Positions 23,191 to 32,319 of a stretch of DNA of 64,000 nt are shown piece after piece (position 1 is the stretch's first letter; every line of letters begins with the position of its first letter). The notes below the pieces were generated by a model. It was given only the letters and a program-made list of their open reading frames with translations, was not told the origin of the DNA and searched no databases. Origin of the DNA: Candidatus Woesearchaeota archaeon (GTDB lineage Archaea > Nanoarchaeota > Nanoarchaeia > Woesearchaeales > JAGVZT01); assembly GCA_017608295.1 (NCBI GenBank), contig JAFCGF010000003.1:62001-126000 (forward strand). The letters run 5' to 3'. The position numbers and the translations under genes are program-made.

Positions 23191-24531
23191 ATGGCAGAGA
23201 AAAAGCGCGTCGTCATCATGGGAGCAGCAGGCAGGGATTTTCATAACTTCAATATGGTCTTCCGCGACAACCCCGAATACGAGGTTGTTGCCTTTACAGC
23301 GGCGCAGATACCAGGTATAGGGGGGAAGCATTACCCGCCGGAGCTTGCTGGCAGTCTCTATCCAGAGGGAGTTCCCATCCAGCCAGAAGAAGAGCTCGAG
23401 TCGCTTATCTTCGGAAACAATGTTGACCTCGTGTGCCTGAGTTATTCAGACCTTTCGCACGAGACAGTGATGGAGAAGGCCTCACATGTGCTCGCCACAG
23501 GCGCTGATTTCATGCTTCTCGGTCCGAATAAGACTATGCTAGAATCCAGCAAGCCGGTGGTGAGCATCTGTGCAGTAAGGACAGGCTGCGGTAAGAGCCC
23601 GACATCCCGCGCAGTGTGCGACATCCTCAAAAAGCTCGGCAAGAAGGCTGTTGTTATCAGGCATCCCATGCCTTATGGCAACCTCAAGCAGCAGGCAGTC
23701 CAGCGATTCGCCTCTGTCAAGGACCTGGCGAAGCACCACTGCACAATCGAAGAGAGGGAAGAGTATGAGCCCCTCATCGAGCGCGGCTTCATCGTGTTCG
23801 CGGGAGTTGATTATGGGGAGATACTCAAGGCAGCGGAGAAAGAGGCTGATATCATCATCTGGGATGGCGGCAACAACGACCTGCCGTTCATCAGGCCGGA
23901 TGTCCACCTTGTGCTCGCAGACCCCCTGAGGCCCGGGCATGAGCTGAGCTACTACCCCGGACGGGTCAATCTCCAGAGGGCGCACATCGTGCTCATCACT
24001 AAGGTCAACACCGCAGACCCCCGCGACGTGAAAACAGTCGAGGAGAACTGCAAGGCCGAGAATCCAGATGCGCCGATCATCAAGGGCGGCTCCACCATTA
24101 CTATCGAAGGGGGAGACAACCTGCACGGCAAGCGAGTGCTTGTCGTCGAAGACGGCCCGACCCTGACTCATGGTGGGATGCCATACGGTGCAGGTGTTGT
24201 GGCAGCAAGAGCGCACGGCGCAGAGGAAATAGTCAGCCCATTGGGAGCATCTGTCGGGTCTATCAAGGAGACTTTCCTGCACTTTCCCCATCTGAAGGAT
24301 GTTCTGCCTGCGATGGGCTATTCAGAGGAGCAACGCAAGGAGCTTGAGCAGACCATTAATGCTGTGGACTGCGACCTTGTGCTCATCGCCACCCCGACAA
24401 ATCTTGCGTCTATTATCAAAATCAGTCATCCTACCCGGCGCGTCCGCTACGAGCTTGAGTGCCCGGAGCTTGAAAGCGTGCTGATGAAGAGGCTGAACGA
24501 AATCATTGAAGTAAAGGAGGCATCAGAATGA
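23191..24531 (+). CDS. COG2403-type P-loop GTPase, cyclic 2,3-diphosphoglycerate synthetase-like
   Basis: A 446-residue protein. The N-terminal half is Rossmann-like (KRVVIMGAAGRDFHNFNMVF, with the conserved RDFHNFN). A P-loop (CAVRTGCGKSPTSRAVCD) and a DxGG segment (IIWDGGNNDLPF) follow. This matches the predicted GTPase family related to cyclic 2,3-diphosphoglycerate synthetase. True cDPG synthesis is known in thermophilic methanogens, and many homologues have no assigned reaction. It sits four bases after the aldehyde dehydrogenase and overlaps the aminotransferase start (ATGA), so it may act in the same amino-acid pathway. Confidence 0.85.
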   Translation: MAEKKRVVIMGAAGRDFHNFNMVFRDNPEYEVVAFTAAQIPGIGGKHYPPELAGSLYPEGVPIQPEEELESLIFGNNVDLVCLSYSDLSHETVMEKASHVLATGADFMLLGPNKTMLESSKPVVSICAVRTGCGKSPTSRAVCDILKKLGKKAVVIRHPMPYGNLKQQAVQRFASVKDLAKHHCTIEEREEYEPLIERGFIVFAGVDYGEILKAAEKEADIIIWDGGNNDLPFIRPDVHLVLADPLRPGHELSYYPGRVNLQRAHIVLITKVNTADPRDVKTVEENCKAENPDAPIIKGGSTITIEGGDNLHGKRVLVVEDGPTLTHGGMPYGAGVVAARAHGAEEIVSPLGASVGSIKETFLHFPHLKDVLPAMGYSEEQRKELEQTINAVDCDLVLIATPTNLASIIKISHPTRRVRYELECPELESVLMKRLNEIIEVKEASE

Positions 24532-25814
24532 ACCTGATACACCGCTCGAAGAAAGTATTTGCCACTGTCCTGGACTGGGAGACTGACATTGCTGTCAAGG
24601 CCACATCTGGAGTGTATGTCGAAGATTATGACGGAAACAAGTTCCTTGACTTCACCTCTGGAGTCGCAGTGACCAATATCGGCTACAACCATCCTGCTGT
24701 GGTGAAAGCTGCAAAAGAGCAGATTGACAACATGATTCACCATGGCACGATGTTCCGCACAGAGCCAGTCGTCGCCCTCGCTGAGAAGCTCGCAGAGATA
24801 ACTCCGAGACCCATAACCCGTTTCTTCTTCAGCAATGCAGGAGCAGAGGCAGTCGAAGGGGCATTGAAGCTTGCCAGATTCTCAACAAAAAGGCAGGGCA
24901 TCATCGCTTTCAGGGGAGCATTTCATGGGCGTACTTTTGGTGCGGTGAGTATCACCACTTCAAAAGCGAAGTACAGCAGCCATTATGCGCCTTTGCTGCC
25001 TGGGGTGCACATCGCCCCTTACCCTTATCCCTATAGGGATCCCTATTGTGATACACCAGAGGAATGCACAGCCAGCGCGCTTGATGAGCTGCACAAGATA
25101 CTGAAGCACCAGGTGGATCCAGGTAGTGTTGCTTGTATGATTGTCGAGCCCATGCAGGGCGAGGGCGGCTATATCGTGCCACCGCCGGATTTCCTCAAGG
25201 GGTTACGGGAAATCTGTGACAAACACGACATCCTGCTCATCTTCGACGAAATCCAATCAGGTATGGGCAGAACCTGTAAATGGTTCGCGTGCGAGCACGT
25301 CGGCGTCGACCCCGATATCATCACCATAGCGAAGGGAATCGCGTCAGGCTTCCCCCTGAGTGCTGTCGGCGGCAGGGAGGACCTTATGGAGGGCTGGGAG
25401 GCCAATATGCACGGCACGACATTCGGCGGCAACCCCGTGAGCTGCGCAGCTTCACTCGCAACTATCAAGACCATCGAGGAGAAGAAGCTGCTTTCAAAGG
25501 GAATGAAGCTGAGCGAGCATATCTTCAAGCGCCTGCGCGAGATGAAGGCGAAGTATCCCATCATCGGTGATGTCCGCGGGCTCGGACTTATGATAGGGGT
25601 TGAGTTCATCAAGGCTGAGGAGCCTGAGAAGAAGCTCATCAATAAGGAGGGGCGCGACGCGATAGTGAAGCAGTGCCTTCAGGACGGCCTTATCCTGCTG
25701 GCCTGCGGCACCAATGGAAACGTCATCCGCATCATCCCACCTCTTATCACAACCCAGGAAGAGGTTGATAAGGGCCTGGATATTTTCGAGAATGCGGTGA
25801 AGCTCCAGGTATAG
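24528..25814 (+). CDS. class III pyridoxal-phosphate aminotransferase (4-aminobutyrate type)
   Basis: A 428-residue protein with full class III features: FTSGVAVTNIGYNHPAVV, SNAGAEAVEGALKLAR (phosphate loop), AFRGAFHGRTFGAV, the cofactor Asp in LLIFDEIQSGMGRT, the Schiff-base Lys in ITIAKGIASGFPLSAV, and HGTTFGGNPVSCAA. Closest in pattern to 4-aminobutyrate or acetylornithine aminotransferases. With the upstream aldehyde dehydrogenase it could convert an omega-amino acid to a dicarboxylate. It ends the operon; the membrane pyrophosphatase follows with its own promoter. Confidence 0.9.
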   Translation: MNLIHRSKKVFATVLDWETDIAVKATSGVYVEDYDGNKFLDFTSGVAVTNIGYNHPAVVKAAKEQIDNMIHHGTMFRTEPVVALAEKLAEITPRPITRFFFSNAGAEAVEGALKLARFSTKRQGIIAFRGAFHGRTFGAVSITTSKAKYSSHYAPLLPGVHIAPYPYPYRDPYCDTPEECTASALDELHKILKHQVDPGSVACMIVEPMQGEGGYIVPPPDFLKGLREICDKHDILLIFDEIQSGMGRTCKWFACEHVGVDPDIITIAKGIASGFPLSAVGGREDLMEGWEANMHGTTFGGNPVSCAASLATIKTIEEKKLLSKGMKLSEHIFKRLREMKAKYPIIGDVRGLGLMIGVEFIKAEEPEKKLINKEGRDAIVKQCLQDGLILLACGTNGNVIRIIPPLITTQEEVDKGLDIFENAVKLQV

Positions 25815-25823
25815 CGGCAAAAA

Positions 25824-25836
25824 CTTTTTAAATAAC
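25824..25836 (+). promoter_or_regulatory. TATA box for the membrane pyrophosphatase
   Basis: CTTTTTAAATAAC predicts transcription near 25856 and a leader of about 60 nt that ends with GAGGGGG before the ATG at 25915. Confidence 0.5.
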
Positions 25837-25914
25837 CTGCTGTATAAAGAGTAAGTTTCTGGCAGGTATGATGTTCTTGACAGGGGCAGTCCTGAACTAC
25901 GAGGGGGATTTGAT

Positions 25915-27996
25915 ATGGATTTTTTCATTCAGCTGATACTGGCGCTTTCGCTAGTGACATTGTTGTTCGTCGGTTATCTCGTTTATTACGTTCTTGGAAG
26001 GGACGAAGGCGATGAGAAGATGCAGGAGATTTCCAGCGCCATCCGCGAGGGAGCGAATGCCTTCCTTAAGAGGCAGAACAAAACTATTGCTTTTATCACT
26101 GTCATCCTGGCGGTGGGCATATTCCTGATATATCTCCTTAGCGGAGACCTCAACCTGGGCATCAAGACGGGAGTTGCATTTGTTCTGGGCGCATTCTGCT
26201 CAGGGCTCGCCGGCTTCATAGGGATGTGGATTTCCATCCGCGCCAATGTCCGCACAGCGAGCGCTGCGACGCGAAGCGTCAATGAGGCGTTAAAGGTCTC
26301 CCTGTATGGCGGGACAATCTCTGGCCTCATCATCGTGACGATGTCCCTTCTTGGTATCGTCGGCCTGTATCTCCTGTATGGGGGAGACCCTATTGAGACT
26401 CCTTTCCTGCTTGTCGGCTATGGTTTCGGCGCATCTGTCGTGGCCCTGTTCGCACAACTGGGTGGGGGTATTTTCACAAAGGCTGCGGATTTGGGGGCAG
26501 ACCTTGTAGGGAAAGTTGAGGCAGGCATCCCTGAAGACGACCCCCGGAACCCAGCTGTCATCGCTGACCTTGTCGGCGACAATGTAGGTGACTGCGCAGG
26601 CAGGGGCGCTGACCTGTTCGAGTCCACTGCTGCAGAGAACATCGGTGCGATGATTCTCGGCGTGGCGATAACCCTGGCCACTGACAATATTGTCTGGGTG
26701 CTGTTTCCGCTCGTGATGCGCGCTGTCGGCCTTGTAGCTACAGTTATCGGCATTCTTATTGTGAAGATGAAGAACGAGGATGAGAACCCTATGCACGCTC
26801 TCGACCGCGGCTATATCCTCACTGACATTGTGGGGGCAATTGCATTCTACTTTATCACGAAGGCCTTCTTAGGAGAGACGTGGTTCTGGTTCTTCGTGTG
26901 CGGGATGATAGGAATAGTGACGAATATCCTCCTCGTCAAGATTACCCAGTACTACACCGATTCGGGGCACAGGCCTGTGAAGACTATGGCCGAGTCCTCA
27001 ATCACTGGAGTCGCGACGAATATCATCTCAGGTATGGGGTTTGCCTTTGAATCGACACTCGCACCCATTGCTACAATCACAGCGGCGCTGCTGCTCTCCT
27101 ATCACGCAGGAGTGAGGGGAGCGATTCCTGATATAGGTGTGAGCCCGATTGTCTTCGGCCTCTACGGAACCGCAATCGCGACCATGGGCAAGCTCATCTG
27201 CGCGGCCTATATTCTCGCGATGGACACATTGGGGCCGATTGTCGATAATGCCGGTGGCATCATTGAGATGAGCGGCCAGCCAAAGGAAATCCGCCGCAGG
27301 ACAGACAAGCTGGACTCTCTTGGCAACACGACAAAAGCACTTACAAAGGGATATGCCATAGGCACTGCTGTGCTGGCCACATTCCTGCTCGTCGCCGCTT
27401 ATATGGAAGCAGTGTCGCACCTGACAGGGAAGCCCTTTGATACCATCAACCTTGCCAGTGTCAATATTTTCGGCGGGGCGATGTTCGGTGGAGTGCTGAT
27501 ATTCCTCTTCAGCGGCATCGTCCTCATAGGCGTGAGTAAAGTGGCTAAAGTTATCATAGAGGAAGTGCGGCGCCAGTTCAGGGAGAACGAGGGTATCCTC
27601 AAAGGGACAGTGAAGCCTGATTATGTGAGATGTGTGGACATTACTACTGTCGCATCCCTGAAGGAGATGGTTCTGCCTGGCCTGGTGATTATCATCTTTC
27701 CAGTTGTCATAGGCTTTATCCTGAAGGCAGAGGCGATGGGAGCGTTCCTCATGGTCGCGACCATCACCGGCGTGCTTGTCGCGACTTTCATGAACAACGG
27801 CGGCGGCGCGTGGGATAATGCCAAGAAGCTCATCGAGACAGGCGCCTACGGCGGCAGGGGAACTGATGCACACGATGCAGCCATTGTCGGCGATACGATT
27901 GGCGACCCGTTCAAGGATACAGTCGGGCCGAGCCTGCATGTCGTTATAAAGCTGCTCGCGACCATTACGCTCGTGCTCGCTCCGCTCTTCATCTGA
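25915..27996 (+). CDS. hppA: membrane-bound proton-pumping pyrophosphatase, K+-independent type
   Basis: A 693-residue integral membrane enzyme with about 16 helices. The catalytic loops are intact: KAADLGADLVGKVEAGIPED, NPAVIADLVGDNVGDCAGRG and, near the end, GDTIGDPFKDTVGPSLHV. It couples pyrophosphate hydrolysis to ion export. The K+-dependence position reads Lys in SLGNTTKALTKG, where K+-dependent enzymes have Ala (GNTTAA), so a K+-independent proton pump is expected. It would recover energy from pyrophosphate released by ligases such as NAD synthetase. Complete, with normal length. Confidence 0.95.
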   Translation: MDFFIQLILALSLVTLLFVGYLVYYVLGRDEGDEKMQEISSAIREGANAFLKRQNKTIAFITVILAVGIFLIYLLSGDLNLGIKTGVAFVLGAFCSGLAGFIGMWISIRANVRTASAATRSVNEALKVSLYGGTISGLIIVTMSLLGIVGLYLLYGGDPIETPFLLVGYGFGASVVALFAQLGGGIFTKAADLGADLVGKVEAGIPEDDPRNPAVIADLVGDNVGDCAGRGADLFESTAAENIGAMILGVAITLATDNIVWVLFPLVMRAVGLVATVIGILIVKMKNEDENPMHALDRGYILTDIVGAIAFYFITKAFLGETWFWFFVCGMIGIVTNILLVKITQYYTDSGHRPVKTMAESSITGVATNIISGMGFAFESTLAPIATITAALLLSYHAGVRGAIPDIGVSPIVFGLYGTAIATMGKLICAAYILAMDTLGPIVDNAGGIIEMSGQPKEIRRRTDKLDSLGNTTKALTKGYAIGTAVLATFLLVAAYMEAVSHLTGKPFDTINLASVNIFGGAMFGGVLIFLFSGIVLIGVSKVAKVIIEEVRRQFRENEGILKGTVKPDYVRCVDITTVASLKEMVLPGLVIIIFPVVIGFILKAEAMGAFLMVATITGVLVATFMNNGGGAWDNAKKLIETGAYGGRGTDAHDAAIVGDTIGDPFKDTVGPSLHVVIKLLATITLVLAPLFI

Positions 27997-28008
27997 GGGC
28001 GGGGAAAG

Positions 28009-28018
28009 CATTTTAAGC
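28009..28018 (+). promoter_or_regulatory. TATA box for the M50 protease gene
   Basis: CATTTTAAGC is centred about 28 nt before the ATG at 28042, fitting a leaderless transcript. Confidence 0.5.
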
Positions 28019-28041
28019 AGCAGGTAAACCCAGATAGAGCC

Positions 28042-28677
28042 ATGGCACTGCTCTCTTTCATGGAGATTGTGGATATTGTCGTTATGACCCTTGTAGTGGG
28101 CTATTTATTTAAGGACATCTTCAAGAAACCGGAGAAGCGCCTTGACCCCAATAACCTCACGATGAAGCGCTCCGGCGATGGGAGTTATGAGCTTGAGCAT
28201 GGTGTGCCTTTTGTGGATATGGGAAGCTATCTCGCGAGCAAGCACTGGTATGATGATATCTTGTATGCGATACTCCTCACAGCCCCTGCCATAATACTGC
28301 ACGAGTTCGGCCATAAGTTTGTTGCGATGGCATATGGGATGAACGCCACCTTTCATGCGGCGTACGGCGGCCTGGTCTTTGGCATCTTCCTCAAATGGTT
28401 CCTTGGCTTTATCGCCTTCGTGCCAGCCTATGTCTCCATAACTGGCATCACAAGCCCGCTCACCCATTCCATAGTGGCGTTCGCAGGACCTGCAGTGAAC
28501 CTCTTATTATGGCAGCTCTCGGCCTTTGCCATGAAGAAAAATATGTTCCGCGGACACGAGCACGCCCTCTATCTCACTAAGCAAATCAACAAGATACTCT
28601 TTATCCTGAACATGCTGCCTATTCCATTCTTCGACGGCTACCAGGTCTACTCAGGACTATGGAGACACCTATTCTAG
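28042..28677 (+). CDS. site-2-protease-like membrane metallopeptidase (M50)
   Basis: A 211-residue membrane protein. Residues near 89-93 form the zinc motif in ILHEFGHKFVAM (HExxH) within a hydrophobic helix. The third ligand region is ILFILNMLPIPFFDGYQ, the NxxPxPxxDG signature of M50. Four to five membrane segments are visible, the minimal S2P core. It would cleave substrates within the membrane, for example anti-regulators or signal-peptide remnants; the substrate is unknown. It converges on the giant Cys-rich protein gene 20 bp away. Confidence 0.9.
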   Translation: MALLSFMEIVDIVVMTLVVGYLFKDIFKKPEKRLDPNNLTMKRSGDGSYELEHGVPFVDMGSYLASKHWYDDILYAILLTAPAIILHEFGHKFVAMAYGMNATFHAAYGGLVFGIFLKWFLGFIAFVPAYVSITGITSPLTHSIVAFAGPAVNLLLWQLSAFAMKKNMFRGHEHALYLTKQINKILFILNMLPIPFFDGYQVYSGLWRHLF

Positions 28678-28698
28678 CACGCGTAGTTTTTACTATTT

Positions 28699-31600
28699 TT
28701 ACTTGAACACGTCGATAATCAGCGTGATAATCTGGCCTCCATAGGAGATAATCCTGGTGACACGGACGATGTCCTTCGCGCCCTGGACACCCACTACTTG
28801 GGTCTCTTTCCTGTCAACAGGCTCTCCCTCACAGCACTGAATGTCCTGCTGGATGCCGCCAGTGTAGGGCACAATCCACTCTGTCTTTGAGCCATCACAG
28901 GACTTCATCGCCTGGGTTGGGTTCAGCGGATAGAACTCGCAGCCGTTCCAGCCATGGCATTCGGGCTTGCAGTAATCTTCTCCAGGGAATGTGCAGTCAG
29001 GCTCACACCCGTCTGCGCTGACTGTATTGAGGTCCTGGTTTCTCCTTCCACCTGAAGATGTGCTGGAATTCACTTCCCATTCCCAGCCAGAGCCGTATTT
29101 CTCGACTGTCACCCTCATATCATAGGTGAGGTTGTAGATGACATCCAGGGAATAATGGCCTGTAGTGGTTTCTGTGTAAAATGTGACTGTGACACCGGTG
29201 ATTGGGTCTGTCGCAGTTGCTGTGATATTAGCTTGTCTCCCTGTGATGAGGGTTCCGTTCTCCTCGAACACAATAGTGCCGTTTATCGTGGTGGCGCAGC
29301 TTGGGTCATCTGCTAGTCCATCGTCGGGAATAAAGTCTATGAGCCCGTCGCAGTCGTGGTCAACTCCGTCTGTGCATCCGCCTGCACTGTATTCATAGCC
29401 GTCCCTGCATATCCCCAGGTCGTCGGCGCAGTCAGTGGCATCATCACAGCAGGCCTGTGTTGGCCCTGGCCCTACCTTGTAATATTCATTCCCCAGGTCG
29501 TTGCCGCAGCACCATTGAGTCTGTGGCGGTACTGATTCCCAGGATTCAAAAGCCTCATCGCCAGCGCATGTGGTGCCACTCACGCTGTCCCACATATATC
29601 CGTCTATGATACATTTGCAGGCGCAGGCGCTGTCGTCGTGGTCGACATCTCCGTTGCTATCATCGTCCAATCCGTTCGCACAGCAGAGATATTGGGTTCC
29701 GCCTGGGCTTGTTGCACCCTCATCAGCAGCGTACTGAGGACATGCCAGATTGCCACAGCAGTCAGGGTCATCACAGTCGACCAATCCGTCTCCGTCATCA
29801 TCTATAGTGTTATCGCATGTTTCGGGGGTTGTACACTGTGAGTCTGCTCCGTCAGTATCTCCGTCAGAGTCATCGTCAAATGTGTTTAGGCAGCAAAGCC
29901 TGTTGTTTGCACCTTCGTTTGTGGTGTAGATAGGGCAGTTGGCGTTGTCTGTGCAGCAGTCAGGGTCATTGCAGTCGACTAATCCATCTCCGTCATCGTC
30001 TATGAGATTACCGCAATTCTCTGGCGTTGTACACTGTGAGTCTGCTCCGTCAGTATCTCCGTCAGAGTCATCGTCAAATGTGTTCAGGCAGCAAAGCCTA
30101 TTGTTTGCACCCTCATCAGCAGCGTACTGAGGACATGCTGCATCACTACAGCAATCATCGTCATTGCAGTCAACCAATCCGTCTCCGTCATCGTCTACTA
30201 GATTATTGCATATCTCTGGGGCTGTACACTGTGAGTCTGCTCCGTCAGTATCTCCGTCAGAGTCATCGTCAATTGTGTTCAGGCAGCAAAGCCTGTTGTT
30301 TGCACCTTCATCAGCAGCGTACTGAGGACATGCTGCATCACTACAGCAATCATCGTCATTGCAGTCAATCAATCCGTCTCCGTCATCGTCTATGAGATTA
30401 TCGCATGTTTCGGGGGTTGTACACTGTGAGTCTGCTCCGTCAGTATCTCCGTCAGAGTCATCGTCAATTGTGTTCAGACAGCAAAGCCTGTTGTTTGCGC
30501 CTTCGTTTGTAGTGTAGGCGGGGCAGTTGGCGTTGTCTGTGCAGCAATCGTCGTCATTGCAGTCGACCAATCCGTCCCCGTCATTATCAATATCGTCGTT
30601 GCAGATGCTCTCGGGAGGGACCCCATCCTGGCACGCGCCTGTAGCGTCTACTGTGTCAGTAGCGTCGTCGCAGCAGGCGGTATTTCCGGCAGTATCAATA
30701 TAAAACTCTCCTGCGTCATCGCCGCAGCATTCTGTCTCTGAGCCTGTGTCATATTCACCGAATGTCGCGGATTCTCCTCCTGCCGCCCAATCTTTGGAGC
30801 CGCATCTGTCTGCTGATATACAGGCGGCCTCTGAGGTGTCGCAGTCTCTCCATTTCCTGTTTGTCCATTGGCAATAAGCGCCAGGTACACCATCTCCGTC
30901 AAGGTCATAGGGACCTGTCCCTTGGTCGAAGCAGATGTCATTTAAGACACAGTCAGTGGCAGAATCACAGCAGACGTCATCTGTGAGGTCATCAGGTCTG
31001 CCTAAACAGTCCTCCACGGTGATGTCGTTACAAGCATCCCCTCCAAATTGGTCGTACCAGTAATATGATTCACCTGCGTCATCTCCGCAGCACTGCACTT
31101 CCTGTGGGGGGGCTAACTCGAACTCTGCTGGAGTTAGCCACGTATGGGTGCATATTACTTCGCAGGCGTTCTGGTCGATATCTGGATTATCGCACGCTGT
31201 GCCAGTGCAGCCACAGTCACAGGTCGTCTCGTCGTGTGTGCAGCTTCCGGCTGCACATGCAAAATTGTACTGGAGTACATTACCTACGCACTGGTCTGAG
31301 CCGCAACTTATTGGGGAACTCCACTCGAGGCAGGGATCAACGTCGTAGTCGCCGCAGGTCCGGTAGTCTGTGGCGCCTGAGCATTGCGTTAAACCTGATG
31401 GGCCGCATTCCTCAGCGCACGCCGGGCAGCCCTCGTCCACTAAGCCGTCGCAGTCATTGTCCAGGCCGTCGCAGTCAGCAGGGGAAGTCTCAACTACCCT
31501 GTATGTAGCTGCGGTGATTGTGGTGGCGACAGTGCCGCAGTCTGAATCGCAGGTGTCTACCATTGTAATGTCAGGAAAGCCAGGCTGGTCTCCGTCATGG

Positions 31601-32175
31601 TCCCCGTTGAGGTCGCACTGGTTGCAGTCAGGCTCTTCTCCCGAGACAAACCAGTTTGCCTCATGGTTGGGCGATTTGCAGAATACGGGTTTAATAAATT
31701 CATCCTCTTCACAGGTGTATGGTACGGTGCCACTGGTGGATCCGGCACTATTAGGACAGCTAGTGGTCCAAGCGTGAGTGAAGGTGAAGAGATAGTCACC
31801 TTCCCCCCATTCGCAGAAGTCAACTCCGGTTCCGTCCCAGTTGCAAGGGACAGCGACAGGACCATTCGCGGGAGAGAGCATTTGGACAGTGCAGGAATCT
31901 GTACTGGAGACGGAGAAATCACAGCACTGGTTGTTGCATGAGTCTCCACAGTGTATCTCGTCGCAGCTTCCAGCAGTTGGATGCTGGCAGGTGATCTCAC
32001 AGCAGCACCCTTGTGCCCAGTCCGAGCACCCAGACTGGCAACCGGTGCATATACACCCCACATATTCCGGGCTCCCCCGCACGCATTCTCTTCCAGGGCA
32101 CCATGCTGCACTCACCTGGGTGCCACCAATTATCAGTAGTAGAAGACATGTCAATACCAACAGCCGCATTCTCAT
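28699..32175 (-). CDS. giant secreted Cys/Asp-rich repeat protein (MopE-type metal-binding motifs)
   Basis: A protein of about 1158 residues. A signal peptide (MRLLVLTCLLLLIIGGTQVS) is followed by many disulfide-like Cys pairs. The N-terminal third has a MopE-type motif (CDGLDNDCDGLVDEGC). The centre has at least four near-identical 65-66-residue repeats, each with DDDGDGL(I/V)DCND and EGANNRLCCLNT, whose DxDxDG pattern resembles calcium-binding thrombospondin type 3 repeats. A carboxypeptidase-regulatory-like beta domain (TATDPITGVTVTFYTETTTG) precedes the C-terminus, which ends in a hydrophobic strand. Likely an extracellular, calcium-stabilised stalk or adhesin. Starts at 32190-32193 are possible; GGAG favours 32175. 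Confidence 0.88.
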   Translation of the reverse strand: MRMRLLVLTCLLLLIIGGTQVSAAWCPGRECVRGSPEYVGCICTGCQSGCSDWAQGCCCEITCQHPTAGSCDEIHCGDSCNNQCCDFSVSSTDSCTVQMLSPANGPVAVPCNWDGTGVDFCEWGEGDYLFTFTHAWTTSCPNSAGSTSGTVPYTCEEDEFIKPVFCKSPNHEANWFVSGEEPDCNQCDLNGDHDGDQPGFPDITMVDTCDSDCGTVATTITAATYRVVETSPADCDGLDNDCDGLVDEGCPACAEECGPSGLTQCSGATDYRTCGDYDVDPCLEWSSPISCGSDQCVGNVLQYNFACAAGSCTHDETTCDCGCTGTACDNPDIDQNACEVICTHTWLTPAEFELAPPQEVQCCGDDAGESYYWYDQFGGDACNDITVEDCLGRPDDLTDDVCCDSATDCVLNDICFDQGTGPYDLDGDGVPGAYCQWTNRKWRDCDTSEAACISADRCGSKDWAAGGESATFGEYDTGSETECCGDDAGEFYIDTAGNTACCDDATDTVDATGACQDGVPPESICNDDIDNDGDGLVDCNDDDCCTDNANCPAYTTNEGANNRLCCLNTIDDDSDGDTDGADSQCTTPETCDNLIDDDGDGLIDCNDDDCCSDAACPQYAADEGANNRLCCLNTIDDDSDGDTDGADSQCTAPEICNNLVDDDGDGLVDCNDDDCCSDAACPQYAADEGANNRLCCLNTFDDDSDGDTDGADSQCTTPENCGNLIDDDGDGLVDCNDPDCCTDNANCPIYTTNEGANNRLCCLNTFDDDSDGDTDGADSQCTTPETCDNTIDDDGDGLVDCDDPDCCGNLACPQYAADEGATSPGGTQYLCCANGLDDDSNGDVDHDDSACACKCIIDGYMWDSVSGTTCAGDEAFESWESVPPQTQWCCGNDLGNEYYKVGPGPTQACCDDATDCADDLGICRDGYEYSAGGCTDGVDHDCDGLIDFIPDDGLADDPSCATTINGTIVFEENGTLITGRQANITATATDPITGVTVTFYTETTTGHYSLDVIYNLTYDMRVTVEKYGSGWEWEVNSSTSSGGRRNQDLNTVSADGCEPDCTFPGEDYCKPECHGWNGCEFYPLNPTQAMKSCDGSKTEWIVPYTGGIQQDIQCCEGEPVDRKETQVVGVQGAKDIVRVTRIISYGGQIITLIIDVFK
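29800..30640 (-). repeat. in-frame coding tandem repeats of 195-198 bp
   Basis: A landmark near the repeat start recurs at 29881, 30079, 30274 and 30469, giving periods of 198, 195 and 195 bp. Units are near-identical at DNA level over long stretches, so they were recently amplified or homogenised. They encode the Asp/Cys-rich units of the giant secreted protein. Confidence 0.85.
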
Positions 32176-32288
32176 CCAATCACGCTCCATCATTTTTTAT
32201 GGATAAATCTAATCCTGCTATATGACCACGTCGTGCCCTTAAATAATTTATGCCCTTAAATGGTGTAATCCTGCTCTCCGCCCAGCAC

Positions 32289-32300
32289 ATTTATAAATCC
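32289..32300 (+). promoter_or_regulatory. TATA box for the prepilin peptidase
   Basis: ATTTATAAATCC is centred about 26 nt before the ATG at 32320, supporting a leaderless start. Confidence 0.6.
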
Positions 32301-32319
32301 TCCAGGCGCCCAGTTTACT

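Noticed and set aside
23539..24291. 250-codon minus-strand frame opposite the COG2403 gene
   Set aside because: Antisense shadow of a conserved gene; no ribosome binding site or domain.
27028..28011. Long open frame on the minus strand opposite the membrane pyrophosphatase
   Set aside because: It mirrors a strongly coding gene with intact catalytic motifs; its product is His/Cys/Arg-rich with no recognisable domains, as expected for an antisense shadow.
29800..30640. Regular ~195-bp direct repeats that could look like a CRISPR or satellite array
   Set aside because: Units are much longer than CRISPR repeats, have no unique spacers and are in frame within one secreted protein; they encode Asp/Cys-rich modules.
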